Below, in pieces: positions 49,009 through 57,711 of a stretch of 64,000 nt of DNA. This stretch comes from an uncultured Methanobrevibacter sp. GTDB lineage: Archaea > Methanobacteriota > Methanobacteria > Methanobacteriales > Methanobacteriaceae. The position numbers were made by a program, and so were the translations under genes. Where the stretch lies: NCBI RefSeq assembly GCF_900314615.1, contig NZ_OMWA01000001.1, positions 1 through 64,000 on the forward strand, in the 5' to 3' direction. Below the pieces are notes generated by a model. It did no database searches. It had not been told where the DNA came from and worked only from the letters and a program-made list of their open reading frames with translations. Each line of letters starts with the position of its first letter. Position 1 is the stretch's first letter.

Positions 49009-49929
49009 ATGAGCTTAATTATTGCTTACATTGGTAAAAAAGGATGTGTAATGACTGGAGATAAAAGAAAAATAGGATATTTTGGTGATAAAGAAAGATT
49101 AGATGAATTAGAAAAAGATTTATATTCAGGTAACATTAAAAGTGATGAAGAGTTTCGAAAACGTGCAAATGATTTAGGCATTTCCATTAAAATCACTGAC
49201 GATGCAAACAAGTTGAAAATTGTCGGTAACTGTGTTAGAGGTGAAGTCAGTACAAAAGGCACTTTTGAAACCAAAAGAAGAAGAATTTATGGAACCACAA
49301 ACGGTTATCAGATTGTAGAGCTGTTGGGATCTGAGACACAGTCACGTAATGCAGGTGAAAAAGGAATAATTATTTTCGGAAATAATTATGCAAAACAATT
49401 GGCACAGTCTCTCATTCAAAAGAAATGGAAAGCTTCCCAAAGCTTAAAATACATGGGAGAAGTTTTTGAAGATATCTTAAGGGAAGTTTCTTCCAAAACA
49501 CCAACTGTAGGTTCTCACTTTGACACTTTAATTCAGCAGCCTAAATTCAATGCTTCCGAAGCTCAAAAACACTTGAATGTTACAATTGACCACGATATTA
49601 AAGTACTGGTTAAATTCAGACAGGATTTAACTGAGCAGTTAGTTCAACAAAGTATTGCAATTGACATGGCTAACAAGATTATTGATAAAGGGGACGTTGG
49701 AAAAGTAGTTTCCATTGACGGAAATATGATCTATGTTCAATTAAATGATAAAACACAGGCAATGGATGGAAACTGGAAACAGCTAGCAGGCCCTGGTCAG
49801 AATGTTTTAATGTTTACTGAAAGCGACAATGTCAAATTAGGAGATAAAGTCATAATTGAAAATGAAAATTTATGTCTTAAAAAGGACAAGTCCTCTCTTA
49901 AATGCGATATAATATTATGTTCTTTATGA
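49009..49929 (+). CDS. DUF2121 family methanogen protein
   Basis: A 306-residue protein of the archaeal DUF2121 group, found in methanogens. The N-terminus SLIIAYIGKKGCVMTGDKRKIG resembles the start of Ntn-hydrolase/proteasome-like folds, but catalysis is unproven. The C-terminal 70 residues (DKGDVGKVVSIDGNMIYVQL; NVKLGDKVIIENENL) look like a small beta-barrel. ATG 49009 has AAGGGAT upstream; the frame is open to 48967 without good signals. It is followed eleven bases later by an MBL-fold gene, suggesting a joint role. Confidence 0.82.
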   Translation: MSLIIAYIGKKGCVMTGDKRKIGYFGDKERLDELEKDLYSGNIKSDEEFRKRANDLGISIKITDDANKLKIVGNCVRGEVSTKGTFETKRRRIYGTTNGYQIVELLGSETQSRNAGEKGIIIFGNNYAKQLAQSLIQKKWKASQSLKYMGEVFEDILREVSSKTPTVGSHFDTLIQQPKFNASEAQKHLNVTIDHDIKVLVKFRQDLTEQLVQQSIAIDMANKIIDKGDVGKVVSIDGNMIYVQLNDKTQAMDGNWKQLAGPGQNVLMFTESDNVKLGDKVIIENENLCLKKDKSSLKCDIILCSL

Positions 49930-49940
49930 TGGGGATTTAA

Positions 49941-50864
49941 ATGAAGATAACCTTTTTTGGTAGTGGTGGTGGAAGATTTTCCGCCATTTCACAGCGAAGA
50001 ATGACTGGAGGGTTCAGAATTGATAATCTGGGCGGAAAGAATTATCATATTGACCCCGGACCAGGAGCACTAGTTCGGACATATCAGTTTGGCTTTGACC
50101 CTCGTAATCTAAGCGGTGTTTTTGTATCTCATGCACACACTGACCATTATAATGATGCTGAAATTCTAATTGAGGCAATGACCAAAGGAATGACTCGGAG
50201 ATTCGGTACAATATTTGGAAGTAACAGCGTATTGAACGGCCATGAAAAATGGGGTCCGTGCATTTCCAAATATCATCAGTCTCAATCAGACAAGTTCGTT
50301 TTGACACCTGATGAGTTTAAACCTGTTGACAATATTAAAGTCAAAGGCACCAGAACCCAGCACGGTGACCCTACAGGTTCAGGTTTCCAGATTGATTATA
50401 ACGGATTTAAAATTTCATATACTTCAGATACAGGATACTTTGATGGTCTTGCAAAAGAACATAAAGGTGCAGATATTTTAATTGCCAGTGTTTTAAGACC
50501 TGGAAACAGAACAATTAACGGCCACATGTGCACACGCAATTTCATTGACCTGATTAATGAAGTTGAACCTCAGGTTGCCGTAATGACTCATTTAGGTCTT
50601 AAGATGATATCAAGCAATCCGGTTACAGAAGCTAAAAAAGTTTCAAAACAGACTGGAGTAAAGACAATTGCCGCTTATGACGGATTGTCTTTCAATGTTA
50701 ACTATAACAATCCGAAACGCTTTAGACTGATATCTCTAAAAGATGTTGAATCATCAACTCACAGCACTTCTCACAATCTGTTTAATAATGAAAGAAAGAA
50801 TTCTTATCAGTTGGCTTTCAAGCATAATGAGTTTGATGAAGTATCATTCATGAAAAAGAATTAA
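49941..50864 (+). CDS. MBL-fold metal-dependent hydrolase
   Basis: A 307-residue metallo-beta-lactamase-fold protein. The metal motif VSHAHTDHYND is at about residues 55-65, and TRTQHGDPTGSGFQ, YTSDTGYFDG and MTHLGLKM carry further ligands. Features resemble RNase Z-like or cyclic-nucleotide hydrolase-like family members of methanogens, but lack clear substrate markers. It lies 11 bases after DUF2121 and overlaps the convergent chorismate synthase gene by four bases. Confidence 0.87.
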   Translation: MKITFFGSGGGRFSAISQRRMTGGFRIDNLGGKNYHIDPGPGALVRTYQFGFDPRNLSGVFVSHAHTDHYNDAEILIEAMTKGMTRRFGTIFGSNSVLNGHEKWGPCISKYHQSQSDKFVLTPDEFKPVDNIKVKGTRTQHGDPTGSGFQIDYNGFKISYTSDTGYFDGLAKEHKGADILIASVLRPGNRTINGHMCTRNFIDLINEVEPQVAVMTHLGLKMISSNPVTEAKKVSKQTGVKTIAAYDGLSFNVNYNNPKRFRLISLKDVESSTHSTSHNLFNNERKNSYQLAFKHNEFDEVSFMKKN

Positions 50865-51961
50865 ATTTGTTTGTCTAAATTTGTAGGATGAATGAATCCT
50901 GAACGAATCATGTGGTCTGCAAGAACTATTGCAGTGCTTGATTCAGCCACAACTGTCACTCTAGGACAGATGCACGGATCATGTCGTCCTTTAATTTCTA
51001 TTTTTTTGTTTTCCATATTTTCCAAGTCAATTGAATTCTGACATTTGGAAATTGAAGGGGTTGGCTTAACTGCAATCCTTGAAATTATAGGCATTCCGTT
51101 AGTCATTCCTCCGATGATTCCACCTGAATTATTTGTTTTAGTTGTAACTTTACCATTTTCAATCTGGTATTCATCATTGATTTGTGATCCTGTATGGTTG
51201 GCTACATCAAATCCAAGACCAATTTCAACTCCTTTAACAGCCCCTATATTCATAAGTATTCTTGCCAGGTCTCCGTCAAGCCTTTCAAATACAGGTTCGC
51301 CAAGACCCTGGGGAACACCGACTGCAATGGTTTCTACAATTCCTCCAATTGAGTCTCCTTCCTGTTTTTTGGCTAAAATCAACTCTTCCATTTCTTCAGC
51401 AGCTTTTAAATCGCCGCATCTGACTGGATTTTTTTCAATATTTTCTTTGATGGTTTCAAAATCCTGTGGTTTTGCCTTAACATCACCGATTTGGGTAACA
51501 TGTGATATTATTTCAATATTCTGTGTTTTAAGAAGTTTTTTAGCTATTGCTCCGCCAATTACATGTCCAATTGTTACTCTTCCGCTTCCTCTTCCGCCGC
51601 CGTTGTAGTCATAGTTGCCGTATTTCATCATCCAGCCAAAATCTCCATGGGACGGGCGTGGGGTATTTTTAAACATTGAGTAGTCTTTTGAATGCTGATT
51701 TTTATTGAATATGACTCCTGCAATAGGAGTTCCATCAGTTTTTCCTTCAAAAATACCTGATAATATTTGAACTTCATCAGCTTCTTTTCTTGGAGTAGTT
51801 ACACTGCTTGTTCCTGGTTTTCTTTTGTCTAGTTCTTTTTGAATATATTCTGGTGTTAATTCAAGATTTGCAGGACATCCGTCAACAACAGCCCCAACAG
51901 CTACGCCGTGACTTGATCCGAAACTTGTTATTTTAAATTTTTCTCCAATTGAATTTGACAT
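50861..51961 (-). CDS. aroC: Chorismate synthase
   Basis: Flavin-dependent lyase that makes chorismate from EPSP, the branch point of aromatic amino acid synthesis. The 366-residue protein has the N-terminal ITSFGSSHGVAVGAVVDGCP, RPSHGDFGWMMKYGNYDYNG, GGGRGSGRVTIGHVIGGAIA and the C-terminal RHDPCICPRVTVVAE. It is a single gene here with no other shikimate gene nearby. GAGGCTAAAC precedes the ATG on the minus strand. Confidence 0.95.
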   Translation of the reverse strand: MSNSIGEKFKITSFGSSHGVAVGAVVDGCPANLELTPEYIQKELDKRKPGTSSVTTPRKEADEVQILSGIFEGKTDGTPIAGVIFNKNQHSKDYSMFKNTPRPSHGDFGWMMKYGNYDYNGGGRGSGRVTIGHVIGGAIAKKLLKTQNIEIISHVTQIGDVKAKPQDFETIKENIEKNPVRCGDLKAAEEMEELILAKKQEGDSIGGIVETIAVGVPQGLGEPVFERLDGDLARILMNIGAVKGVEIGLGFDVANHTGSQINDEYQIENGKVTTKTNNSGGIIGGMTNGMPIISRIAVKPTPSISKCQNSIDLENMENKKIEIKGRHDPCICPRVTVVAESSTAIVLADHMIRSGFIHPTNLDKQI

Positions 51962-52009
51962 GTTTAGCCTCTTTTTAGCAATTGGTGTAATGTTTGTATT
52001 TTAAAGTTT

Positions 52010-52657
52010 TTAAATTTTTAAATTTTTGCAGATGTTTTTGCATTGTTGAAGAGTTAGTCCCGCTTTTAGTGTTCCTTTTTCAGTGTCCAGTGTAAAATCA
52101 GAATTGACATTAACGATTTCTTTTAGAAAATCTCTGTAAGCTTTGAGTGCTTCTTTTCCGTCAGGTCCTGCTTCTTTTTTTAGCTTTTCTATATCGTCTC
52201 CACACTTTATAAAATCAAAAATTTTCAATAATCCTTTTTTTCTTGGTGATGTTCTTTTCACATCTTCTTCAGTAGGATTTGGGAAAGCAAATGTGATTTT
52301 GTAAGAGCCTTGTGAAATCTCTTTAACAATTAAATCTTCGTTGTTTGGTGTAGTTTCGGATAACAGGTTTGTAGTTAAAAATTCTGTCTGGTTAAAGTTA
52401 TTACTTACTTTATTCAGTTCTGGTACGTTTAAAATGTTATTTTGTTCGTTGTTTAATCTTAAATGAATATGATTAATTTCTTCTATGAATCTTATTTTGT
52501 CATTTTTGTATATATCATAAACATATTTGTATGTTTCATAATTGCCCTGAGTTCCAAATTTATCTGGATGTTTTTTTAGATATTCTTCCATTTCACTTAA
52601 ATCAGCTTCCATTTCCTTTAATTCTTTATCATAATCTTCTAATGTATCAAAAACCAT
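52010..52657 (-). CDS. Hypothetical coiled-coil protein paired with a nucleotidyltransferase-like gene
   Basis: A 215-residue soluble protein I do not recognise. The N-terminal 90 residues form a charged coiled coil (KELKEMEADLSEMEEYLKKH). The middle is a short beta stretch (IVKEISQGSYKITFAFPNP) and the C-terminus is helical (GLTLQQCKNICKNL). Its ATG lies two bases after the stop of the upstream gene, preceded by TAGGAGAT, so the two are one unit. A toxin-antitoxin or stress-response partner role is possible but not shown. Confidence 0.65.
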   Translation of the reverse strand: MVFDTLEDYDKELKEMEADLSEMEEYLKKHPDKFGTQGNYETYKYVYDIYKNDKIRFIEEINHIHLRLNNEQNNILNVPELNKVSNNFNQTEFLTTNLLSETTPNNEDLIVKEISQGSYKITFAFPNPTEEDVKRTSPRKKGLLKIFDFIKCGDDIEKLKKEAGPDGKEALKAYRDFLKEIVNVNSDFTLDTEKGTLKAGLTLQQCKNICKNLKI

Positions 52658-52659
52658 AT

Positions 52660-53139
52660 TTAATCTCCTATTAAATGTATTACTCCTTTTTTATTTCCTT
52701 TTCTATCTTGTCCAAATAGTTTAGTCAAGATTCTTATTTTAGATTTTAGGAAATATTCATAGTCTGTTTTTTCATAATGGGGGTATCTGTATACTCTAAA
52801 TGAATGACAATATCCTTTAGTTTTAGATTTAGAGGTCATTATTAAATCTTCAATTTCTCTCTTTTTGTTGTTTTTTTCAGCTTCGTATCCATTGAATTCT
52901 GTCAATGTATCAATATCATTTGGATTTTCTTTTGATGTTATAAAACTACCGTCAATCCAGTGATCAATAAAATATCCAGTATTTTTAATTTCTTCTAAAT
53001 GTTTTTCATATTCTTTAATAATCTCCTTTCTTCTTTTAGTGTTTGAAAATATTTCTTTAATCTCTTTTAATGTCATATAATACATTCCATAAGGCAAATT
53101 TCCATTTTCGTCAAATCCGTCAAATTTTTTTCTAAGCAT
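52660..53139 (-). CDS. DUF6932-like predicted nucleotidyltransferase
   Basis: A 159-residue basic protein. The segment HWIDGSFITSKENPNDIDTL has the GS...DxD arrangement of polymerase-beta-type nucleotidyltransferases and resembles DUF6932 proteins. HSFRVYRYPHYEKTDYEYF follows. ATG 53139 is preferred because AAAGTGAT precedes it; an in-frame ATG at 53160 lies upstream. The first gene of a two-gene unit whose promoter contains the palindrome CAGACGTCTG. Such minimal nucleotidyltransferases often belong to defence or toxin-antitoxin pairs. Confidence 0.72.
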   Translation of the reverse strand: MLRKKFDGFDENGNLPYGMYYMTLKEIKEIFSNTKRRKEIIKEYEKHLEEIKNTGYFIDHWIDGSFITSKENPNDIDTLTEFNGYEAEKNNKKREIEDLIMTSKSKTKGYCHSFRVYRYPHYEKTDYEYFLKSKIRILTKLFGQDRKGNKKGVIHLIGD

Positions 53140-53160
53140 AATATCACTTTTAAAATTCAA

Positions 53161-53170
53161 CAGACGTCTG
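53161..53170. promoter_or_regulatory. Palindrome in the promoter of the nucleotidyltransferase-like pair
   Basis: CAGACGTCTG is a perfect ten-base palindrome. On the minus strand it lies between a TATA-like AAATATATAGG (about 53173-53183) and the gene start, a position suited to autoregulation by the two-gene unit. It is notably GC-rich for this intergenic region. Confidence 0.55.
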
Positions 53171-53266
53171 CACCTATATATTTCAATACATAGATATAAA
53201 TATTTTTTTCAAAACTCCTTCCTAAATTCTTCCAAAGTTATTCCAAGAGATTATACTAGTTTAAAT

Positions 53267-53332
53267 CAATTTTACAGCCTCATGACAATTTTTTCAAGTC
53301 ACTACAATTTTACGCAGTGACAACAATAATGC
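53267..53332 (+). repeat. Tandem CAATTTTAC boxes with 19-base period upstream of hemB
   Basis: CAATTTTAC at 53267, CAATTTTTT at 53286, CAATTTTAC at 53305 and CAATAATGC at 53324 recur at exactly 19-base steps. The array ends just before the probable TATA element ATTTTAAAT (about 53336-53344) of hemB. An added inverted repeat GTCACT...AGTGAC flanks the third box. This matches the array at 9799 and the pair at 62860. Confidence 0.65.
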
Positions 53333-53378
53333 AAATTTTAAATAATTTCAGAAGTAAACTAATAACTAAGTGATTATT

Positions 53379-54383
53379 ATGCAATATCCGGTTACAAGAA
53401 TGAGAAGATTAAGAAAAAATGCTAAAATTAGAAATATTGTGCGCGAAACCAAATTAGAAAAAGAAGACTTAATTTATCCGATTTATTTTAAAGAAGAGCT
53501 TCAGGGAGATGAAAAAGAAGAAATTTCATCACTTCCAGGTGAATTCAGATACTCTCTCGATAGTGGTGTTGAATTTGCAAAACAGCTTGAAGAGAAAGGC
53601 TTAAAATCAATTATCGTATTTGGAATACCTCGTGAAGACAGTAAAGATGAAATAGCTACTCCTGATTATTCAGCAACAGGAATTGTACAAAAAGCTGTCA
53701 GAAGACTTAAAAAAGAAACAAATCTTGTTGTTATAACTGATGTGTGTTTATGTCAATATACTTCACATGGCCATTGCGGCATGATAGTTGAAAACGATGA
53801 CACTGATGACGGAATAGAAATATTAAACGATGAAAGCCTGCCTTACATTGCAAAAGTTGCACTTTCACATGCTGAAGCTGGAGCGGACATTGTTGCACCT
53901 TCCGATATGATGGACGGTAGAGTCGGTGCAATCAGACAATGCCTTGATGAAAACGGTTATACTAATGTAATGATAATGTCATACTCTGCAAAATATGCTT
54001 CTGCATTCTATGAACCGTTCAGGGTTGCTGCATGTTCATCACCTCATGCAGGAGACAGAAAATCCTATCAGATGGATCCTGCAAATGCTGTTGAAGCAAT
54101 CCGTGAATGTGAACTTGATGTAATTGAAGGATGTGACTTTTTAATGGTAAAACCTGCACTTCCTTATCTTGATGTAGTTCGCATGGTCAGAGATGAGTTC
54201 ATGCTGCCTTTGGTTGCTTATAATGTAAGCGGTGAGTATGCAATGCTTATGGCAGCTATTGAAAAAGGATTTTTAACAGAACGTGCGATATTGGAAGCAC
54301 TTCTTTCAATTAAAAGAGCTGGAGCAGACTTAATAATCACAAATTTCGCATCATATTTACTTTTAAATGAGATGATAGAATGA
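53379..54383 (+). CDS. hemB: Porphobilinogen synthase (delta-aminolevulinate dehydratase)
   Basis: Condenses two 5-aminolevulinate molecules to porphobilinogen, the tetrapyrrole precursor of F430, cobamides and sirohaem in methanogens. The 334-residue enzyme has the zinc cysteines in TDVCLCQYTSHGHCGM, the Schiff-base lysine regions MSYSAKYASAFYEPF and FLMVKPALPYLDVV, and ADIVAPSDMMDGRVGAI. ATG 53379 is chosen because AAGTGAT precedes it; GTG 53370 lies inside that site. It overlaps the CitG-like gene by four bases. Confidence 0.95.
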   Translation: MQYPVTRMRRLRKNAKIRNIVRETKLEKEDLIYPIYFKEELQGDEKEEISSLPGEFRYSLDSGVEFAKQLEEKGLKSIIVFGIPREDSKDEIATPDYSATGIVQKAVRRLKKETNLVVITDVCLCQYTSHGHCGMIVENDDTDDGIEILNDESLPYIAKVALSHAEAGADIVAPSDMMDGRVGAIRQCLDENGYTNVMIMSYSAKYASAFYEPFRVAACSSPHAGDRKSYQMDPANAVEAIRECELDVIEGCDFLMVKPALPYLDVVRMVRDEFMLPLVAYNVSGEYAMLMAAIEKGFLTERAILEALLSIKRAGADLIITNFASYLLLNEMIE

Positions 54384-55258
54384 ATCCATCTGAAATTGCA
54401 AAAATAGCTCAGATTGCATCAGCGCTTGAAGTAAGCGGATATCCTAAACCTGGAAATGTCCACAGAACCCGTGACTATGATGATATGGAATTTGAAGACT
54501 TTATAATAAGCGGTATTGTAATCGGTGATACAATCCGTGAAGCGTGCACTGACGTTGATGTGGAAAATCCTGAACTTGGTAAATACATCCTTCAGGCGGT
54601 TGCTGAAACCGACAGATGGATTAAAAACAACACCAACCTTGGAATTGTAATGATGACAACTCCTATTGCTGTTGCAGCTGCAATCAGTGAATCATTTGAT
54701 GATATTCGCGAAAACATTAAATTATTGATGTCAAACACTTCAGTTGATGATGCATGTGATTTGTATGATGCAATAAACATTGCCGATGCCGGTGGAATGG
54801 GGGACCAGGATGAATATGATGTTGCAAGCGACAATGCTAAACAGGAGTTAAGGGACAACGCTCAGACAATGTATGATGTTTTAAAAATCTCTGCTCCATG
54901 GGACATGCTTGCACGCGAAATGACCTCAGACATGCCTGCAGTATTTGAAATAGGCTATCCTACATACCATAAATTAAGAGAAGAGAAATCTCAAAATGAA
55001 GCCTGTCTTTTAACATTTCTGACAATACTTTCTCATGTTCCGGACACTTTAATTTCTCGAAAATATGGGGATGATGAAGCACTTAAAATATCAATGATGA
55101 CAAGAGACTTGCTTAAAATGCAGGATTCAGATGATTTTATGCAAACAGTCGGACAATTCGATGATTATTTATTTAAAAACAAGTATAATCCCGGAACAAC
55201 TGCTGATTTGACTGCAGCTTCCATTTTTGTAAGTTATTTGAAATCCAATTTCGAATAA
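54380..55258 (+). CDS. CitG-like triphosphoribosyl-dephospho-CoA synthase family protein
   Basis: A 292-residue helical protein of the CitG/MdcB-like family, which in bacteria makes the prosthetic-group precursor of citrate lyase. Family segments are the N-terminal ASALEVSGYPKPGNVHRTRD, GIVMMTTPIAVAA, DAINIADAGGMG and the C-terminal NKYNPGTTADLTAASIFV. Methanogens lack citrate lyase, so this archaeal group has a different, unknown role. Its ATG overlaps the hemB stop by four bases, so the two are translationally coupled. Confidence 0.85.
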   Translation: MNPSEIAKIAQIASALEVSGYPKPGNVHRTRDYDDMEFEDFIISGIVIGDTIREACTDVDVENPELGKYILQAVAETDRWIKNNTNLGIVMMTTPIAVAAAISESFDDIRENIKLLMSNTSVDDACDLYDAINIADAGGMGDQDEYDVASDNAKQELRDNAQTMYDVLKISAPWDMLAREMTSDMPAVFEIGYPTYHKLREEKSQNEACLLTFLTILSHVPDTLISRKYGDDEALKISMMTRDLLKMQDSDDFMQTVGQFDDYLFKNKYNPGTTADLTAASIFVSYLKSNFE

Positions 55259-55285
55259 TCTTTTTCTTTTTTTTATTGTTATTTA

Positions 55286-55303
55286 AACTAACAACCGTTA
55301 GTT
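55286..55303. promoter_or_regulatory. TetR operator, site 1
   Basis: AACTAACAACCGTTAGTT is an 18-base inverted repeat with seven-base arms, AACTAAC and GTTAGTT. It lies just upstream of the TATA element TTTTATATG of the TetR gene. Site 2 lies 29 bases downstream. Confidence 0.8.
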
Positions 55304-55314
55304 TTATATGATAT

Positions 55315-55332
55315 AACTAACAACTGTTAGTT
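55315..55332. promoter_or_regulatory. TetR operator, site 2
   Basis: AACTAACAACTGTTAGTT has the same arms as site 1 with one changed base in the centre. It ends one base before the ATG, covering the expected transcription start, so binding of both sites would bracket the TATA element and shut off the gene. Confidence 0.8.
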
Positions 55333-55333
55333 A

Positions 55334-55954
55334 ATGAAGATTAATAACAGAGATAAAATTTTTGATGTTTCAGTTGATTTGTTCTCAAAATACGGTTATG
55401 ATGCTGTTTCCATTCGTCGGATTGCAGGTGAAGTCGGAATAAAGGAAAGCTCAATATACAATCACTACAAATGTAAGGAATCCATTTTGGATGCAATTCT
55501 TGAATACTATATTTCAAAAATGACAAGCGATGAGATTCCGCTTTCAAAAGCCGCTGAAAACCTTGATGTTGGCATTGATTTTTTTTATAATACTGGTCTG
55601 GAACTGTATAAATCAAAGCTGTGCGAACCTCAAATGATGAAGATAACAAGAATTATTCTTGTTGAAGCCTATCATAATGAAAAAATCAGAGATTTTGTAA
55701 AAAATGCAATGATTGCCGGACCGATTAACGGCTGGATGGATTTATTTGATTTGATGAAAATGAAAGGTTTAATCCGCAAAGACTCTGATTCCAGACATCT
55801 CGCCGAATCATTCTATTATTATGGGCTGTTTTTGATGATAGAACATTTCATTGTAAATTATCCTGAAGATGATGGTGTTTTTCTTGAAAGACTTGGTGAA
55901 AAATCACAGCTTCAAATGGAACTTATTTTTAATTCTGTAAGGGAGATAAAATGA
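55334..55954 (+). CDS. TetR family transcriptional regulator
   Basis: A 206-residue one-component repressor. The N-terminal helix-turn-helix is clear: IFDVSVDLFSKYGYDAVSIR, then RIAGEVGIKESSIYNHYKCK. The C-terminal ligand domain is all-helical (GLELYKSKLCEPQMMKIT). Two inverted repeats flank its TATA element, so autoregulation is very likely. With no ribosome binding site and about 26 bases from TATA to ATG it should be leaderless. The next two genes overlap or abut and form its operon; the ligand is unknown. Confidence 0.92.
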   Translation: MKINNRDKIFDVSVDLFSKYGYDAVSIRRIAGEVGIKESSIYNHYKCKESILDAILEYYISKMTSDEIPLSKAAENLDVGIDFFYNTGLELYKSKLCEPQMMKITRIILVEAYHNEKIRDFVKNAMIAGPINGWMDLFDLMKMKGLIRKDSDSRHLAESFYYYGLFLMIEHFIVNYPEDDGVFLERLGEKSQLQMELIFNSVREIK

Positions 55955-56565
55955 TTAAAATAAGACCTGAAAATGAAAATGATTATGATGATGTGGAAAT
56001 ACTGGTTAGAAACTCTTTCTGGAATGTATATCGTCCGGGAGCTTATGAACATTATATTGTCCATAATCTAAGAAGTGATGATAGTTTTATAGAAGATTTA
56101 GCATATGTTATGGAAATTGATGGCGAAATTGTGGGTCATATCAATTATTCATGGGGTTTCATGGAATACGAAAATGAAAGTATGCCTGCAGCAGTGTTGG
56201 GTCCTCTTTCAGTTGATGAAAATCATCAAAACCAGGGTTTAGGTTCAAAATTAATCAGATACACATTAAATCTTGCTGAAAGAGAAAATATTCCCTTTGT
56301 TTTTGTAATAGGCGATGAAAATTATTATCATAGATTCGGTTTTGAAAGTGCCTCGAAATATGAAATCTTTCTTGATGGGACTGACAGCGATGATGAATGT
56401 CCTTTTTTTATGATTAAAGTCTTTGATGAGAACAAATTAAAAAATAAGGGAATATTCCATAATCCTGATGTTTTTAACTTGAATCAATGTGATGTTGATG
56501 AATTTGATAAAAATTTTGAATTTAAAGAGAAATTAGTTCTTGAATCTCAATTGGGGGAATTATAG
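55951..56565 (+). CDS. GNAT family N-acetyltransferase
   Basis: A 204-residue acetyltransferase of the yhbS-like GNAT group. Motif A is GPLSVDENHQNQGLGSKLIR (about residues 84-103), followed by FVIGDENYYHRFGFESAS. The last 50 residues are a family-typical extension. Its ATG overlaps the TetR stop by four bases. The TetR setting suggests a role in modifying a small toxic compound, but the substrate is unknown. Confidence 0.88.
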   Translation: MIKIRPENENDYDDVEILVRNSFWNVYRPGAYEHYIVHNLRSDDSFIEDLAYVMEIDGEIVGHINYSWGFMEYENESMPAAVLGPLSVDENHQNQGLGSKLIRYTLNLAERENIPFVFVIGDENYYHRFGFESASKYEIFLDGTDSDDECPFFMIKVFDENKLKNKGIFHNPDVFNLNQCDVDEFDKNFEFKEKLVLESQLGEL

Positions 56566-56567
56566 TT

Positions 56568-57299
56568 ATGAAATATGTAATAATCAATGGGTCACCTAGA
56601 AAGAAAAATACCTGTGCCGTAATTAAACAAATCAAATCCAATCTTGAAGGGGAGTTTGAAGAAATTAACTTACAAAAGGAAAAGATTCCATTATGTCTGG
56701 GATGTTATAACTGCATAGTTAAAGGAGAGGAGTACTGTCCTCATGCTGATAAAATTGCTCCTATAGTTGAAAAGATAAATGAATGTGACGGAATAATTTT
56801 AGGTTCACCGGTCTATGCAATGAATGTAACAGCACTTCTCAAAAACTTCTTTGACCATACTGCCTATTTTTTCCACAGACCTCAATTTTTTACAAAAAAG
56901 GCAATAGTGGTCGTTACCACTGCCGGTGCAGGCCATAAAAAGGTAGCAAAATATATTGATGAGACATTAAGGCATTGGGGTGTAAATAAGGTGTATAAAA
57001 TTGCAATGGCCTGTGGCGGAAAGGAAACTCTGGAGACAGAAGAGATAGATAAAGTCTCTAAAAAGTTTTCTAATGATGTAACATCAAATAAGATTTATTC
57101 TCCCAAATTTGGAGATATATTGTTTTTTGATGTGTGGAAGGTTATGGCAAAATCAGACAATCCTATCAAGGCGGATGCGGAATATTGGAATGAAACAGGT
57201 TTGATAAATGAGGATTTTTCACCTGACGTTAAATTGAATTTCATAAAAAAAGGATTTTCAAAACTAATGTTTTTTATATTGAAAAGAGCAATAAAATGA
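56568..57299 (+). CDS. NADPH-dependent FMN reductase-like iron-sulfur flavoprotein
   Basis: A 243-residue flavodoxin-fold protein. The FMN-binding IINGSPRKKNTCAVIKQIK starts the protein. CLGCYNCIVKGEEYCPHADK supplies four cysteines in the compact pattern of methanogen iron-sulfur flavoproteins. GSPVYAMNVTALLKNFFDH and TTAGAGHKKVAKYIDETLRH are further family segments. It lies two bases after the acetyltransferase in the TetR operon. Related archaeal proteins reduce oxygen, peroxide or quinones. Confidence 0.88.
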   Translation: MKYVIINGSPRKKNTCAVIKQIKSNLEGEFEEINLQKEKIPLCLGCYNCIVKGEEYCPHADKIAPIVEKINECDGIILGSPVYAMNVTALLKNFFDHTAYFFHRPQFFTKKAIVVVTTAGAGHKKVAKYIDETLRHWGVNKVYKIAMACGGKETLETEEIDKVSKKFSNDVTSNKIYSPKFGDILFFDVWKVMAKSDNPIKADAEYWNETGLINEDFSPDVKLNFIKKGFSKLMFFILKRAIK

Positions 57300-57327
57300 T
57301 TATATAACATTTTGGGGTTGAAAATTC

Positions 57328-57711
57328 ATGGCTGAAAAAATTGCTTTAGCACCTTGCAACGGCATGAGCGCAAACGGACTTGTATCCCGCGTAGCGGTTG
57401 GTGACTGCAAAAAAGAAAATGATAATGCAATATCAATATGTATGGGCTCGACATCAGCGGATATCGAAGGTAAAAACAATGAAATGCTTAAAAAGTATCC
57501 TATTGTTGCCGTAAACGGATGTCCCAACGGATGTGTGAATAAGATTTTAAAAAATAAGGGAATTGATGTGGGCTACACAATTGCTGTTGATGAAATTTTA
57601 AAAGACTATGATGTATCTGCAAAAGATCCTTTCAGATTAGACACAGAAGCCGAAGAATGTGTAAAAATAATCAAGGAAGAATTAAATAAAACGATTGAAA
57701 ATTTAATGTGA
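57328..57711 (+). CDS. DGC-domain putative zinc-binding protein
   Basis: A 127-residue cysteine-rich protein resembling the DGC-domain group. APCNGMSANGLVSRVAVGDC, then SICMG and VAVNGCPNGCVNKILKNKG, provide the metal-binding cysteines. ATG 57328 has TTGGGGTTG upstream. It lies 28 bases after the flavoprotein and may belong to the same transcript. Function of the family is unknown. Confidence 0.8.
   Translation: MAEKIALAPCNGMSANGLVSRVAVGDCKKENDNAISICMGSTSADIEGKNNEMLKKYPIVAVNGCPNGCVNKILKNKGIDVGYTIAVDEILKDYDVSAKDPFRLDTEAEECVKIIKEELNKTIENLM

Noticed and set aside
53267..53332. Short CRISPR array upstream of hemB
   Set aside because: The 19-base unit is too short, only nine bases recur and there are no cas genes; an array of protein-binding sites fits better.
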